From: Isoetes taiwanensis
Taxonomy: Eukaryota; Streptophyta; Lycopodiopsida; Isoetales; Isoetaceae
DNA: 64,000 nucleotides
Direction: 5' to 3'
Assembly: GCA_021234155.1 (NCBI GenBank)
Contig: JAJEKV010000020.1
Location: forward strand, 10,718,346-10,782,345
Under the pieces are notes generated by a model. That model was not told the DNA's origin. It did no database searches and was given only the letters and a program-made list of their open reading frames with translations. Positions 1 through 10,360 of the stretch are shown here, in pieces. Each line of letters opens with the position of its first letter. The stretch's first letter is position 1. The position numbers were made by a program, and so were the translations under genes.

Positions 1-1578
1 TTGAGGCAAGCTCACCCCATATTCACAGAGAATTTAATGCTTATGTTCGCCAGCAGTATTAGTGGATGGGCAGAAGGCCGCAAAGAGATCGAGAAGGAAA
101 GCTTTTCGGAGTCCCTCTACGGCAAAGTAGACGAATATCTTCTTGGGCAAGTTGAGGAGGGGGGCAAACCGTTCAAGTGTTTCCACGTGAGTCCATTAGG
201 TTTGTGCGTAGACGTGGTGAACACTTCTGCCCGCTTCGTTGGTTGCGACTTCAGATATACAAAGAAATGGGCAATGGAAGATTATCAAAAATTCCTTGAC
301 CAGCTTAGCACGATGACGGACCAACAGCTTTACTGGATAGCTATATTTATTACGCCGAACCGCCTCAATGAGTGCCTATCCGCCATGAAGACAATAGACA
401 GTGGCAGCCGTGTTTGGGTTGGTTCCTACCAGGACCCCCCTGCCAAAAGTGCTTCTACCTCTAAAGTGCGAGAGTTGCAAAGTCTTGTCTTGCTAATGTA
501 TGTTGCCAGAGATGCTGCGGCTCTGCCATCTCTAGATGAATTAAATATTTGCTTTGCCAATTCCGACCATCCTAAGCAATATGCTAAATTTTCCAAGCAT
601 TTGCGAGAAAAACAGGACATCGAAAAGAATTTGCCTGATCATGAGTGTGCAGCAGGTATGCATTTCAAATTGGGCGCCCGCCGAATTTCGTTGTAGACTG
701 TGAATGTTTCTAACATTTGTTTTCCCTGCAGCTTATTGGCTATATCGTCCCTGGTGCGATAAGGGTGCAGCAGGTGGGGGAGGAGTTCTCGTCCAGAATC
801 AGTTGGATTGTAGGACGTGCACATCTAATACAGAAGTTGATATTAGAAGGTTGCACTATTCTCGACTTCTTTTCTGGTGGTGCTTTTAGCCGGGCTGCAT
901 TGTGTAAGGGCTATAAATCATTGTCGTTTGAGACAGAAGAGAAGCTGGAAACTAAGCTTGTAGATATTCGAGCAACTCGACGTCATGTTAGACGAGAAAA
1001 AATCAAGAGCTCGAGCATTACAAAAGATCAAAGAAGGAAAGAAGAAGGCCTCCACTTCCAAAAATATTCCTTAGCCTCAGCTTCCTGTTCCTGAGACACC
1101 TTGTCCGTTCTCCTCTACAACCATAAATGAAGTGCAATCCATTTTGAGATAGGACAAGAGCTCGATTCAAGAAGAGCTCAAAAAAGCAGCGGCCCTTGGC
1201 TCTCAGGATTTGCAAGTTTTTAGGAGAAGAAAAGATACCATCAACGCATTGGCAGGGACCGCACTGGTGAATACTCAGGACATGATTGAGGGGACCACAA
1301 GGTTCGAAAAACAGGTTGCTAGGGATCCTGAGTCTGTGATCGTCATGGAAACTCAGGAAGGGGCTGAAAAGGTCCCCAACACATTGGACAATCAAGATGG
1401 AGAGGAAGAGGTCCAGAACACATTAGACAATCAGGCTGCAGATGAGGAGAATGAGGAACTGGGGTCTGAAGATTTCGTGCTGAGGATGGAAAAAATCAAG
1501 GAGGCAGCACAACAACCTCCGCCCCAGTCTGAAGAACTCAGAGAGGAGCATTCAGAAGAGGTGCCTCCAGACGCATGA
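1..1578 (+). pseudogene. Methyltransferase-like gene, copy 1 (5' end outside window)
   Basis: A gene relic runs in from the left edge. Blocks seen are a 231-codon open stretch (1-696), a block around 732-1094 and an acidic, Glu-rich C-terminal block (1210-1578). Around 858-905 the protein reads ILDFFSGGAFSRAAL, which resembles motif I (LDxFxGxG) of beta-class N4/N6 DNA methyltransferases; in that class this motif lies C-terminal, as here. The upstream part (WAMEDYQKFLDQL, then YWIAIF) fits the middle of such a fold, but no DPPY catalytic motif is visible, so activity is doubtful. A second diverged copy lies at 4923-6670. A candidate intron is 656-731 (GT..AG). The relic looks broken in several places. 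The family assignment is my inference; I do not recognise a named gene. Confidence 0.45.
667..688. repeat. GC-rich palindrome, member 1
   Basis: Reverse-orientation member of the AAATTGGGCG..CGCCCAATTT palindrome family found ten more times up to 3843. It overlaps the end of the first open stretch of the methyltransferase-like gene. Confidence 0.6.
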
Positions 1579-1697
1579 GGGACTTGTGATTACAACCATG
1601 AACAGATTGGAAAACATTGTAATTATTTTTTTTCTAATGAATGATAATTTTTCCTTCAGTTCCTTGTCTTAAAGTTTTCTAGTTTCCTTTGCTACCC

Positions 1698-1832
1698 AAA
1701 TTGGGCGGACGCCCAATTATGGTTACCGTAGAAGATAGAACCTATAATTAAATTTATTTAACACCCAATCTACTTGCTGTGAACTTGAGACCTTCATTGT
1801 CCTCTGGCGGAAATTGGGCGGGCGCCCAATTT
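1698..1832. repeat. Two GC-rich palindromes between converging genes
   Basis: Palindromes at 1698-1718 and 1811-1832 (core TTGGGCG..CGCCCAA) lie between the end of the + strand gene at 1578 and the end of the - strand gene at 2026. Each can fold into a strong hairpin in either transcript, which suits a 3'-end or termination signal. That role is inference. Confidence 0.65.
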
Positions 1833-2025
1833 AGTAGCTATCAGTGTCCGCAGTTGAACGTGAGGTGAAGTGGAAGTGCAGAAAAAGTGGAGGTCGAAGA
1901 GCACAACGTTACAAATTACTCAGGTTCGATACATCAAATAATATTCACTATGCGTATACATCCTTACATATTTCAGAAATGCTTATATCATTATATCCTT
2001 AACAGGTACACAAGTCATCACAGTT

Positions 2026-2268
2026 TCACTCATCATCAACACCTGCTGAGGTGATGGCATTCAGCTCATAGATCTCCAGATCTGGAAGCCAAATAAGGTG
2101 GATCACAACACGAGTGAGCTCGAGGCAACGAATCTCAGGACCACGAGCTTTGGATTCCAGATAGGGATCAAGCTTGACACCCTTTCTCATACATTCATCA
2201 AGATCATTGTAGCTCATGGAGCACTTGATGGTCTGGATGTGCTCCGGATAAGGAGGCAAGAAAGCCAT
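2026..2268 (-). CDS. Small unknown protein, paralogue A (80 aa)
   Basis: An intact 80-codon ORF. The protein has a proline-rich start (MAFLPPYPEH), then TIKCSMSYNDLDE, a KLDPYLE segment, and a hydrophobic beta-like stretch VVIHLIWLPDLEIYEL followed by AITS. The same order of blocks recurs at about 2660-2905 and 3150-3381, giving a signature of roughly T-[IL]-x-C-x-M ... [VI]-x-I-H-[IL]-[IV]-W ... [YF]-x-[IL]-x-x-I. A TATA-like ATTATAAAAG stands about 35-45 bases before the ATG. No signal peptide or membrane segment is seen. I do not recognise the family. Three conserved copies with palindromes between them argue that it is a real coding family and not a chance ORF. Confidence 0.6.
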   Translation of the reverse strand: MAFLPPYPEHIQTIKCSMSYNDLDECMRKGVKLDPYLESKARGPEIRCLELTRVVIHLIWLPDLEIYELNAITSAGVDDE

Positions 2269-2391
2269 GGGAGATGAATGACCTCTACCACCGAATGGAG
2301 CTGCTTTTATAATGAAGTAAAATTATTGATGTGAATTATTGGTGTGTAGCGCCATTATTGAGCGTGTACAAGTATCATGTACACGTACGAG

Positions 2392-2515
2392 AAATTGGGC
2401 GGCCGCCCATTTTGAAGCGGAGCCATTCACTTCGGATTTTTGAAGACAAGTTGGAATAAAGCGTATATTCGACAGAACTATACATTCCAACGAAAACTGG
2501 GCGGGCGCCCAATTT
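2392..2515. repeat. Two GC-rich palindromes between paralogues A and B
   Basis: Palindromes at 2392-2413 (core GGGCGGCCGCCC) and 2494-2515 (core TGGGCGGGCGCCCA). They separate the small minus-strand gene at 2026-2268 from the next minus-strand copy, just beyond the 3' end of that copy. Confidence 0.6.
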
Positions 2516-2659
2516 TAGCACCAGGAATGGATATCACAGGAGTCATATACAAGACAAGTTGGACTATTAGTTTATCTCAGAGAACTGTGTATTACAAAAG
2601 CATGTGTGATTGCGTTGGATACTAACACAATCTGATTACAACAAGATGACAAGTATTGA

Positions 2660-2905
2660 TTTATGGGGACTCTTCTGAGTCATTGTCACCAGCCACCCCA
2701 ATGATCTTTTCTATCATGAACATTTGATGCTCTCTATTCCATATCAGATGGATGATAACATCGAAGGGATTAGGATAATGGCGAGGATTGAGAGCGACAG
2801 TGATCATCCAGTCTTCCATGGGTATTTCTCAAGCCAAGGCCTTTCGCTTGAAGTTTTCGTGATTCATCTTGCAGGTAATTGAATCACGTTCAGGACCAGA
2901 ATGAG
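2660..2905 (-). pseudogene. Small unknown protein, paralogue B (broken)
   Basis: On the minus strand this stretch encodes blocks matching paralogue A: SITCKMNHENFK, then DVIIHLIWNREHQMFMIEKIIG and an acidic tail. The cysteine after the first Thr/Ile, the IHLIW block and the trailing I-x-x-I are kept. It looks broken once. The match to paralogues A and C was made by eye in translation and is clear only at protein level, so the copies are old duplicates. Confidence 0.5.
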
Positions 2906-3049
2906 ACCACATGGCTAGACGGAGGCCAACTTTGATGGACAAAATTGGTTTGATATATATTTATACCCACCAAAATTATTGACAGTATTGTACACAAAAA
3001 TTATTGGATATACGTACTACTCGTACATACACCCAATAATGTTGCTACA

Positions 3050-3381
3050 GTGGTCATCAATAATTCCATGGCTATAAGTATAGCCGCATTTGAGTGCATA
3101 GCACATTCCTTTGCTATGTCTCGCCATCCTGCTAGAGTTCTTCAGAGGTCGCAATTACCTCCTCCTCCAAAGCATCTCGACACCCTCACTTGCCTTATGA
3201 CTTTCGACGATCTTCATGCAGCATCTTCAAAGGGATCACCCTTGATCCCTGGCTGCATGGTATAGCTATTGATCGACCGAAAGACTCCCCCGGCGAGTAC
3301 CATGTTACTATCCATATTGTTTGGGTTCCGGAGCGCGACACTTATGAGATTGATAAAATCACCAATAATTACAATCTATGA
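3050..3381 (+). pseudogene. Small unknown protein, paralogue C (+ strand, broken)
   Basis: Third copy of the small family, in the opposite orientation. Blocks are PPPPKHLDTLTCLMTFDDL, then ITLDPWLHG and VTIHIVWVPERDTYEIDKITN, closely parallel to paralogue A's PPYPEHIQTIKCSMSYNDL, KLDPYLE and VVIHLIWLPDLEIYELNAIT. It looks broken about once. Five palindromic repeats follow its 3' end. Confidence 0.55.
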
Positions 3382-3488
3382 GTCATGTATTTCATAAGTT
3401 TATATGATATAACTGTGTTGTGCATCATTCAGTTGTTATCTTCTAGCGTCGTATCTGATCTAGTTTTTCTCATTTTCCATTTGCCTGC

Positions 3489-3843
3489 AACTGGGCGTCC
3501 GCCCAATTTTCTCGGGAGCTCTCAATGGAATTTTGAACAGAGCATTCCCAAGGCAAAGTGGGCGGTCGCCCAATTAAGCTGAGAAGCCTCCTTGTAGCTT
3601 TGTTCAGATCATTCCAAGAGCAAAGTGGGCGGGCGCCCAATTACTTCTGGTGGGCTCGAGGTAACTTTGGTCAGACCATCTCCAGGACAAAGTGGGCGGG
3701 TGCCCATTTTCGCCTGGTGGCCTCGAGAAAGCTTTGTTCAGACTATTCCATAGCAAAGTGGGCGGGCGCCCAATTTCCTCTGGAGGCCTCGAGGGAACTA
3801 TCTTCAGGGCATTTCAGGGGCAAAGTGGGTGGTTGCCCAATTT
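3489..3843. repeat. Tandem array of ~66-bp units, each with a GC-rich palindrome
   Basis: Six palindromes at 3489-3508, 3555-3575, 3622-3642, 3689-3710, 3755-3776 and 3822-3843 recur every 66-67 bases. The linkers share a GAGCTTTGTTCAGA-CATTCCA-like pattern, so whole units were duplicated. The core is AAAGTGGGCGGGCGCCCAATT, with substitutions that often leave the two arms pairable. The array lies between the 3' ends of a + strand gene (3381) and a - strand gene (4038). Confidence 0.85.
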
Positions 3844-4037
3844 GTACACAGGATATTACTTTTCTGAAATTGTACGTTATGCGCTTTTATCAATGTAGAC
3901 AAGAACCATTCTATTCATATAGGAATGGAGTACATAAATGGAGTACATAGATAATAAAATCAACTAAACATCATGCCTCGAAAAAGTTACTTCAACACAA
4001 ACAGAATAGATAATAGATAATATTATACATGGAGGTT

Positions 4038-4508
4038 TCATTCAATGCCCAGTTCTACCGCAATTAGATCCCCCAGATCAAACTCTGTAATGTAACTTCG
4101 GCTATACAGATCCAGCCAGTCATCCAATTCTTGGACCGAATGGGAAGTGCTGAGGATGAGCTTGGTTACCAAAGCCATATGCTCCCTTTTTTCCTTCTTG
4201 TAAAGCTTCTTAAATAACGACCTGAACCTGTTGTGCAGCCAAACATCCTCCATTTTCAGCAGCCTCTTCAGAGCCTCTGTCCTGTAAATATGGTGTTTCA
4301 ATGAAATCAGGCAGCCTTCCAGCTCCACCCTGCTGAGGTGATCCTCCTCATTGCCTTCCTTTACCAACTCTTCCCCACGGAGGAACTTCCTGAGTTGGTG
4401 TCTGATTTCTTCTGTTCCATTCTGGTTTATCTCGTTTTGCACCTCAACCTGAAGCTGGTTCGCATGAGCTAATATTGGCTCGCAGATATGGGACTGCATT
4501 TTGCTCAT
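4038..4508 (-). CDS. Unknown helical protein (156 aa), intact
   Basis: An uninterrupted 156-codon ORF starting at an ATG at 4508. The product is charged and looks almost wholly helical: a Gln/Asn/Glu-rich N-terminal third, a central LEGCLISLKHHIYRTEALKRLL helix-turn region, a basic FRSLFKKLYKKEKR stretch, and an acidic C-terminus (ITEFDLGDLIAVELG). No zinc, nucleotide-binding or membrane motif is visible. Its 3' end faces the palindrome array. I do not recognise the family. Length and composition argue for a real gene, but no paralogue is seen here to confirm it. Confidence 0.5.
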   Translation of the reverse strand: MSKMQSHICEPILAHANQLQVEVQNEINQNGTEEIRHQLRKFLRGEELVKEGNEEDHLSRVELEGCLISLKHHIYRTEALKRLLKMEDVWLHNRFRSLFKKLYKKEKREHMALVTKLILSTSHSVQELDDWLDLYSRSYITEFDLGDLIAVELGIE

Positions 4509-4863
4509 TGTGAATCCATCGCTGCGCCTGGTTCGGACCCTGAATGTCCCGACTATGAATCTACACTATGCAGATTTGCGAAAGCCGACTTCAGTAGCAA
4601 GACCACCTATAGTGACGGCGCTTGGGCGGGACACAAACTTGGATGGCACTTCTTTGGCTTAATAGATACAAGGCCTGCCATCTCACCTACCTGCATGATT
4701 CCCAAAATTTTGTATCATTCTAACAAATAAAACCCTATTTTCTAAAAATTCGGGTTCATTTGGGAGTCATATGGACTTAGGGAAAGTCCATATATAATGA
4801 AATTATGCTTTAAAGAGTATATTCAATTGTCCATATAGTGCAACGACATCATAGCAGATACAG

Positions 4864-4871
4864 TATATAAG
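4864..4871 (+). promoter_or_regulatory. TATA box before methyltransferase-like copy 2
   Basis: TATATAAG lies 52 bases before the first ATG (4923) of the following gene, the spacing of a plant TATA box with a short leader. Confidence 0.45.
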
Positions 4872-4922
4872 GAGCCACTAATTGAAAAGCGCTCCAGCAG
4901 TTAAGGAATCAACATAAGGCTT

Positions 4923-6670
4923 ATGGATGCCCTCCACAAGGCCCAACAGGCACAGCAGTCTCGTCGGTGTGGAAGGTAAAATCTTATTTTTAGCTATTGA
5001 AGATCGCCATCGCGATCCTGACCAGCTGTTGTTTGCAGGATTTTGTTGATGTAGCTACAACAACTTTGAAGGTTAGAGAACTCAAGGACAAAAAGCAATT
5101 CCTCTTCATGCAGGAGGAATCATGGAGTAAGCTTCTTACTATTGTTAACAAGTGGGCAGCACGTAAGCTGGCTGATGATCAGGGGGGAACTACCAGATAA
5201 GCCATCAAAAGAGTTCTTCAACAAAACATTCCTAAGATGCCTTCGAGGAATGAGTAATGACGAGATCAGCCAACTCATGGATGAAATTCTCGAAGACAAG
5301 GTTTTCTTAAAAGTGCAGTCAGGTTATACAGGGCGGTTTGATTGCTGACAGAGGGCGCTGGACATCAGAACACTATCACTGATGCATCATGAAGTGTTGT
5401 CCTACGTCAACTGTATTTCAGAAAAGCAATACAGGAGTTTTTAGGAATTAGCTATATCTTTTCCAGAACTTTCTGAACAACGGTTGCTGGATATAACTGA
5501 CACTGATTTTGATTACGTTAAAGCCAATTACAATAAAGACTCAGTGCAAGGCAATCTCCCCAGTGCTTTTTTGGAAGCCATTATCGCAATCATCAAGCAG
5601 AAGAGGCAAGGGAACAGAAGGAGAAGAGGAACACCGTACACCATGTCACCAAGTCAGGTATTCCTGTTTCTGCACCGGTATGTGAGAATGCAACTATGAT
5701 TTTTATTGATATACGTAGTTTCACGACGTTGTGGGAAGTTAAGAAATACACAGATCTATTTAGCAGGATTGCAGGCATGACAAAAGCCAAAGTTTATCAT
5801 ATCGTCATGTTCCTTAGATCTGCCCATTTGTCGAACTGCATGTACAGCCAAAGTCAGATTCACGGAAGTTCTCACGTTTCCCTTGGGGCTTATGAGGAAC
5901 AAGGCTGGCTGAGCAAAAAAAATATCAAAGAGTTTCAGTATTACATGACCCATGTCACGATAAACAGAAGTGAGGCCCGTGTGTGCTGCCCCTCATGGGT
6001 CGGCTTGAGTTAAAGGCGACTCGGTGACCGGTGCACCCAAGAGCACCCCTTCCCCAAATATCCAATAACTCGTGACGAGGAGGTAGATATGAAAACAAAG
6101 AAAAAAATATTTGGAGTATTTTACAGGTAAACCCAAGTTCTCTTGGGCAGCAATGGATGGTGACTTCGTCCATAAGAGCCAGGTAAAGACTTCCTATGTT
6201 TATGCAATGGTAAAGGAGCTGGTTCCAATGGACGGTTGTGTCCTTGATTTTTTTCGGCCGGCACAGCTTCTAGAGTTGCTCTGATGCAAGGGAAACATTC
6301 GAATATGACGATAAGGTATGCCGTTTCCTTCGATCTTTCTTCGAGACTTTAGAGAAGATGACACGGCCTGCAAATGAAGAGGAAGAAGAAAATGCAGTGC
6401 CGGATAAGCCAAGCAGTTTAGATATGCCAGACATCAAAATCACTCAGGAGACAGATCTTAGCAAGATGGATCAAATACTGGATGCTCTGGACTAGAAAAG
6501 CTTCGAAGAGAGGTTACAAAAAACCAAAGCACTGTTAGAACAAACAGAAAAAGCAACTGCTGAGCTCGATCCACAATTCAAGAAGCTGGAGGCTCTGAAC
6601 AAAAATTTTGAGAAGATCCTGCCAGTAATAACAGGTCCTGTCGAAAAACCACTTCATAATTTCGAATATA
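4923..6670 (+). pseudogene. Methyltransferase-like gene, copy 2 (broken, 3' end cut)
   Basis: Separate coding blocks parallel copy 1 at 1-1578. An N-terminal helical block lies at 5039-5345. The block at 5696-5900 (YTDLFSRIAGMTKAKVYHIV) matches copy 1's YQKFLDQLSTMTDQQLYWIA. A block near 6235-6300 contains CVLDFF followed by SRVALMQGKH, matching copy 1's ILDFFSGG..SRAALCKGYK. An acidic, coiled-coil-like tail runs to about 6670. As in copy 1, no DPPY motif is visible. It looks broken in several places and is cut at its 3' end by the inverted-repeat element that begins at 6671. Function is inferred only from the motif-I-like block. Confidence 0.45.
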
Positions 6671-7257
6671 TTAACATCCAACATATAAAAATTAAATCCC
6701 CCAACACATAACAACCAACACATAACAACCATTGACATTAACAACCAACACATAACTACCATTGACATTAATTAACACAACCATTGGGTCCAACACATTT
6801 AAATTAAAATCCCCCTTAAACCCCCTTTTGGTTTGGGTGCATATTGGGGGGTGACTCTGGGCAACGAGAGCTGTTGGATAGGCATATTCACTCCTTATTC
6901 CTTAATCTATACCGTACGTAAAGTTCCTCGTTTGTGGGGTATGCAAGTACAAAATTTGCTATACTGTATAACAAGATTCGCAAAATACTATAAGATTTCA
7001 AGTGGAATACTATATGGTGTTGATTTCGTACGTGCAAAATACAATTATGAGGGCTCTCGCTGCCCTACGTCACCCCCCGTGTGAATATGCACCCAAACCA
7101 AAGGGGGTTTAAGGGGGATTTTAATTTAAATGTGTTGGACCCAATGGTTGTGTTAATTAATGTCAATGGTAGTTATGTGTTGGTTGTTAATGTCAATGGT
7201 TGTTATGTGTTGGTTGTTATGTGTTGGGGGATTTATTTTTTATATGTTGGATGTTAA
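6671..7257. mobile_element. 587-bp long-inverted-repeat element (MITE/foldback type)
   Basis: The left arm starting TTAACATCCAACATATAAAA is repeated in inverse orientation ending at 7257 (TTTTATATGTTGGATGTTAA). The arms match over most of about 205 bases (6671-6875 and 7042-7257), leaving a ~170-base centre. Within each arm a CAACACATAACAAC unit is repeated. Both ends carry TTAA, which could be the target duplication (piggyBac-like) or the terminus. No transposase is encoded. A transcript would fold into a long hairpin able to feed small-RNA production. Confidence 0.8.
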
Positions 7258-7970
7258 TGGTTTGTGTTGCAAAAAATTTTTCTTGGCCCCTTTGAGGCCT
7301 TTTAGGGACGTCCCCTCCGGTGTGACAAAAACTTTAAAATTCAAACAAAAAAAAACTAGAATTCATTTGAGGTTTTCATCACCCTGTAGCTTTTGAATTT
7401 GATCACAATAAAACAAATAGAACATAAGTAAAAGTTACCATACCGCTACAACTATTTCTCTTTCACAATGACACCATTGTTTATCAATCCATATGATTTT
7501 GGATGCTCCATCTCTAGCTTAAAGATAATGCATGATTCACCTTATGGTTTGATTAAAGTTCCAAACCTACAATATAAATGCATTCTTGTGGCCACTGTTT
7601 GACTGATCTGCGTGACATGGAAAAGGGTGTGGAATAATCTGTCTGTTGTGTGCATAAGAAGCCATTTGTTGATTGAAGCTAAAGGCTGGCTGCTATAAAC
7701 AATCCGGCAGCCAGGAATATCCAAGAGTTGGAAGCAAATAGAGGGCCTAAACTCTAAACTCTTTTTGAATCTGTGGCAAATCTTAGGAAGGAAACAAAAG
7801 GGGGTTTTGCAGCACTACATTGTAGAATCAGGAAACCAATACGTTGTAAAAGAAAACATTATGCTAACTAAAGAAACATTAAAAAACAAATACCTTTGTA
7901 AGTGTGAGCAAAAAATCCATCTCGTGGTAATAAAATCCACTCCGCCAATAACAATCCAAGAGGGCAAGTA
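7258..7970. other. Noncoding stretch
   Basis: AT-rich sequence without a convincing ORF or recognised repeat. Confidence 0.4.
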
Positions 7971-8108
7971 CACATGCATATGCACACATGCACACATGCA
8001 CATGCACATGCACTTGCACTTGCACATGCACAATACACATACACATGCATATACATGCACATGCACATGCATGTGCACATGCACATGCACATGCATACAC
8101 ATGCGCAG
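7970..8108. repeat. Microsatellite (CACATG/CACATA)n
   Basis: Imperfect hexamer and tetramer repeats of ACATGC/ACATAC. Long His/Thr/Cys/Met-rich ORFs on both strands here are artefacts of the repeat. Confidence 0.9.
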
Positions 8109-8296
8109 TGTTCATGCACAAACACATGCAGAGAAAGACAACAACCCTCGGATTGTTCCAACCAACGAAAATCAACGGCCCATAAAGGGTGCAGTCTAGA
8201 AATACTATTTAGTACACCTCAACGAATACAACAACGAAATCATAGAAAAACCATGTGAAAAAACGTATAAAAATCTAAAAGTAACCCCCTGTTATT

Positions 8297-8605
8297 GTGC
8301 TACATATTGGAGTGTCTGGAGGCGCATCTGGAAGTGGGAGACTAGATGGCGATCCTTCACCAAAGAGACAGAAGTTGGTTCGCCCTACAGAGTACTCAGA
8401 GGCATTGGCGGAAGAATTGTTGGATACTTCGCAGATCTCACAGCATGTGCAAGAGATAGCTGTTGCTATGGATGTGGATATCCCGAACACCACAGGATAT
8501 ACCGAAATGGATACATCACAGACCATTGCAGCAGGAAATGAACACGTAAGAAGAATAGCAGCAGAGCTTGGCTTAAATATAGAATCTGTGCTAGAAACTC
8601 AGTGA
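8297..8605 (+). CDS. Unknown acidic protein fragment, possible last exon
   Basis: A 102-codon open frame begins GVSGGASGSGRLDGDPSPKRQK and continues with two amphipathic helical stretches (SEALAEELLDTSQISQHVQEI, GNEHVRRIAAELGLN). Composition is coding-like and the PKRQK stretch could be a nuclear signal. An upstream ATG at 8300 is possible, but the frame could also be a 3' exon. AATTTATT and similar AT-rich sequence follows the stop. The family is not recognised, and its relation to the compact cluster on the left is only positional. Confidence 0.35.
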   Translation: MLHIGVSGGASGSGRLDGDPSPKRQKLVRPTEYSEALAEELLDTSQISQHVQEIAVAMDVDIPNTTGYTEMDTSQTIAAGNEHVRRIAAELGLNIESVLETQ

Positions 8606-8639
8606 GAATGTCTATCATATGAAAAATTTATTGTACTTA

Positions 8640-10166
8640 ACACTTTTTTGAATATACATGAATCTACCAATTTTGCTGAATTTACTTGTCTAAAAGATCG
8701 CGACCGCGTTTATTCTGACAAGATTTGCCTTTTATTTAGATAGATATTAGTTAGTTCTAAGCAACGAATTTGGTATATTTTGCCTGCTTCCTTGTCCAAA
8801 CTTTCGCCATGGCGATCTTTGGGAGCATTAATAATGCTTTTCGAACTTAATAATTAATGTCATCCGACCTCGAGGCCATAAGTGTGCAAACGATTTTTGG
8901 CGATTATAATTTTTTTGAGCTGATTTTCTAATTTTAAACGCTTCATTCTGCTTGCTTACAACCATTTTCTACTTTGCCCGAGGTGATCGCGACCTATTTC
9001 GTTGTCAAACGAGAAAATAAAATTTCTCTAACTAATGAAATCTTGCTTTAAAGAGAGCTTTCTTCTGCAAGCAAAATTCCATAGTAATTTACATTTTATA
9101 AGATAAGAAATTAAAATTATTTCTAAAAGCTTAGGGACACTAGGATTTTCCTCTATATAAGCAGTAAGCACATCATTTTCCCTCATTTTTCCCATCAACT
9201 ACTGCTTTGCTATCGCCCAATCTTCCTTGTTGCTGCTGATTTCTTGCTCATGTTCTTCCCGCTCTTCTGTCCCAGGTACCTTATCGGGCTCTCTTGTGTA
9301 AAGTGAGAGTCCTTGTTTTTTTGTTATCACTATTGGAGAAGTACTGATAATTAGTTATCAGTACTGGAGGAGTACTGATAACTAATTATTAGTACAATTC
9401 CACCCATATAAGCCTGATAAGGAGGTTATCGGTCTTTGCCTCGGCTGATAACAAAAAATGCATGGCCTCAGACGTACAACCTATTTTTTATTATTAGCCT
9501 CGACCAGACCGATAACCTTACCTACTCTGCTTTCTTAAGTTTAACCTAGTCCCTCGTCTCTCGGTTTGGATATCAAGGTTGTTGATGGATGTCAAGCTCA
9601 CTCCATTGCACTCTATCTGTCAAGTATTATTTTCTTGTTTTCCTAACATTTTGCGCTGCAGGATTTGATCGGCCTGCGTTTACTCTGATATAGCCAGCTG
9701 TATGACGGCCCTGGCATTTTTTCTTTGCAAGGTCTGAGTGTTCTGTTTGCTGAATCCCTGCCATGATCGACTATTGATCAACCTCAATTTTGCAAGGCAT
9801 GGCCGGCTGCTGACCGACCTGTGGATCCTTGTCATGGTCGTGCTCCTATCCGGCCCTACGTTGTGAATCCCTATCAGAGTCATGGTTGGAAATTCTCTTT
9901 ATGTTTTTATTGTTCTTGTTTGTTTTCAGTTGATGCTTTCTATTTCTTTCCGAACCAGTTTGATCATAATTTGTGGCTATGATATCGCTTGGATTTTAGG
10001 GCTTGCTTGCTTCTACTCCACTTCAGCTTTCGCAGAGCTTTGGCTTGGCCATAGGTTTTCCTAGTTTTTATTCCAAGCATGTCGTTCCTCATGGATGCAA
10101 ACCCTTCTTTCCAAGCCCTTGGACTCTTGGAATTTCCTGACCTTGTTTTTTGGGATTAATTTGTTC
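8640..10166. other. Noncoding region with a short GTACTGATAA inverted repeat
   Basis: No convincing gene. At about 9340-9392 GTACTGATAATTAGTTATCAGTAC is followed by its near inverse, forming a stem. GATAA/TTATC words recur to about 9530. Confidence 0.4.
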
Positions 10167-10348
10167 CTCCCTATTGAGGATAGGTTGATCTGGTAAGGTC
10201 TGGATTGATGATATGGACATCCCAATAGATCTCTTGTTAGAAGGCGTGTCTGTAACCAAGAGGCATACCTCGTGGTTAACTATTTGTAGCCATGGTTTGG
10301 GCTATTCCAACCAATCTCTTCCAATATATTCTATTCAGTTTTGTGACA

Positions 10349-10360
10349 TGGTATCAGAGC
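10349..10360 (+). promoter_or_regulatory. Primer-binding site, initiator Met-tRNA
   Basis: TGGTATCAGAGC directly follows the 5' LTR. It is the standard Ty1/copia primer-binding site, complementary to the 3' end of plant initiator Met-tRNA. Confidence 0.85.

Noticed and set aside
3489-3843. CRISPR-like array of regularly spaced palindromes
   Set aside because: The spacers are themselves repeated, the setting is a plant genome, and no cas genes are present; these are tandem duplications.
7765-8258. Overlapping ORFs on both strands rich in His, Thr, Cys and Met
   Set aside because: They are translations of the ACATGC/ACATAC microsatellite; every frame is open because the repeat lacks stops.
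9882-10064. 60-codon hydrophobic ORF resembling a membrane protein
   Set aside because: A TTT/CTT-rich stretch gives Phe/Leu/Ile by composition; no partner exons or conservation evidence.
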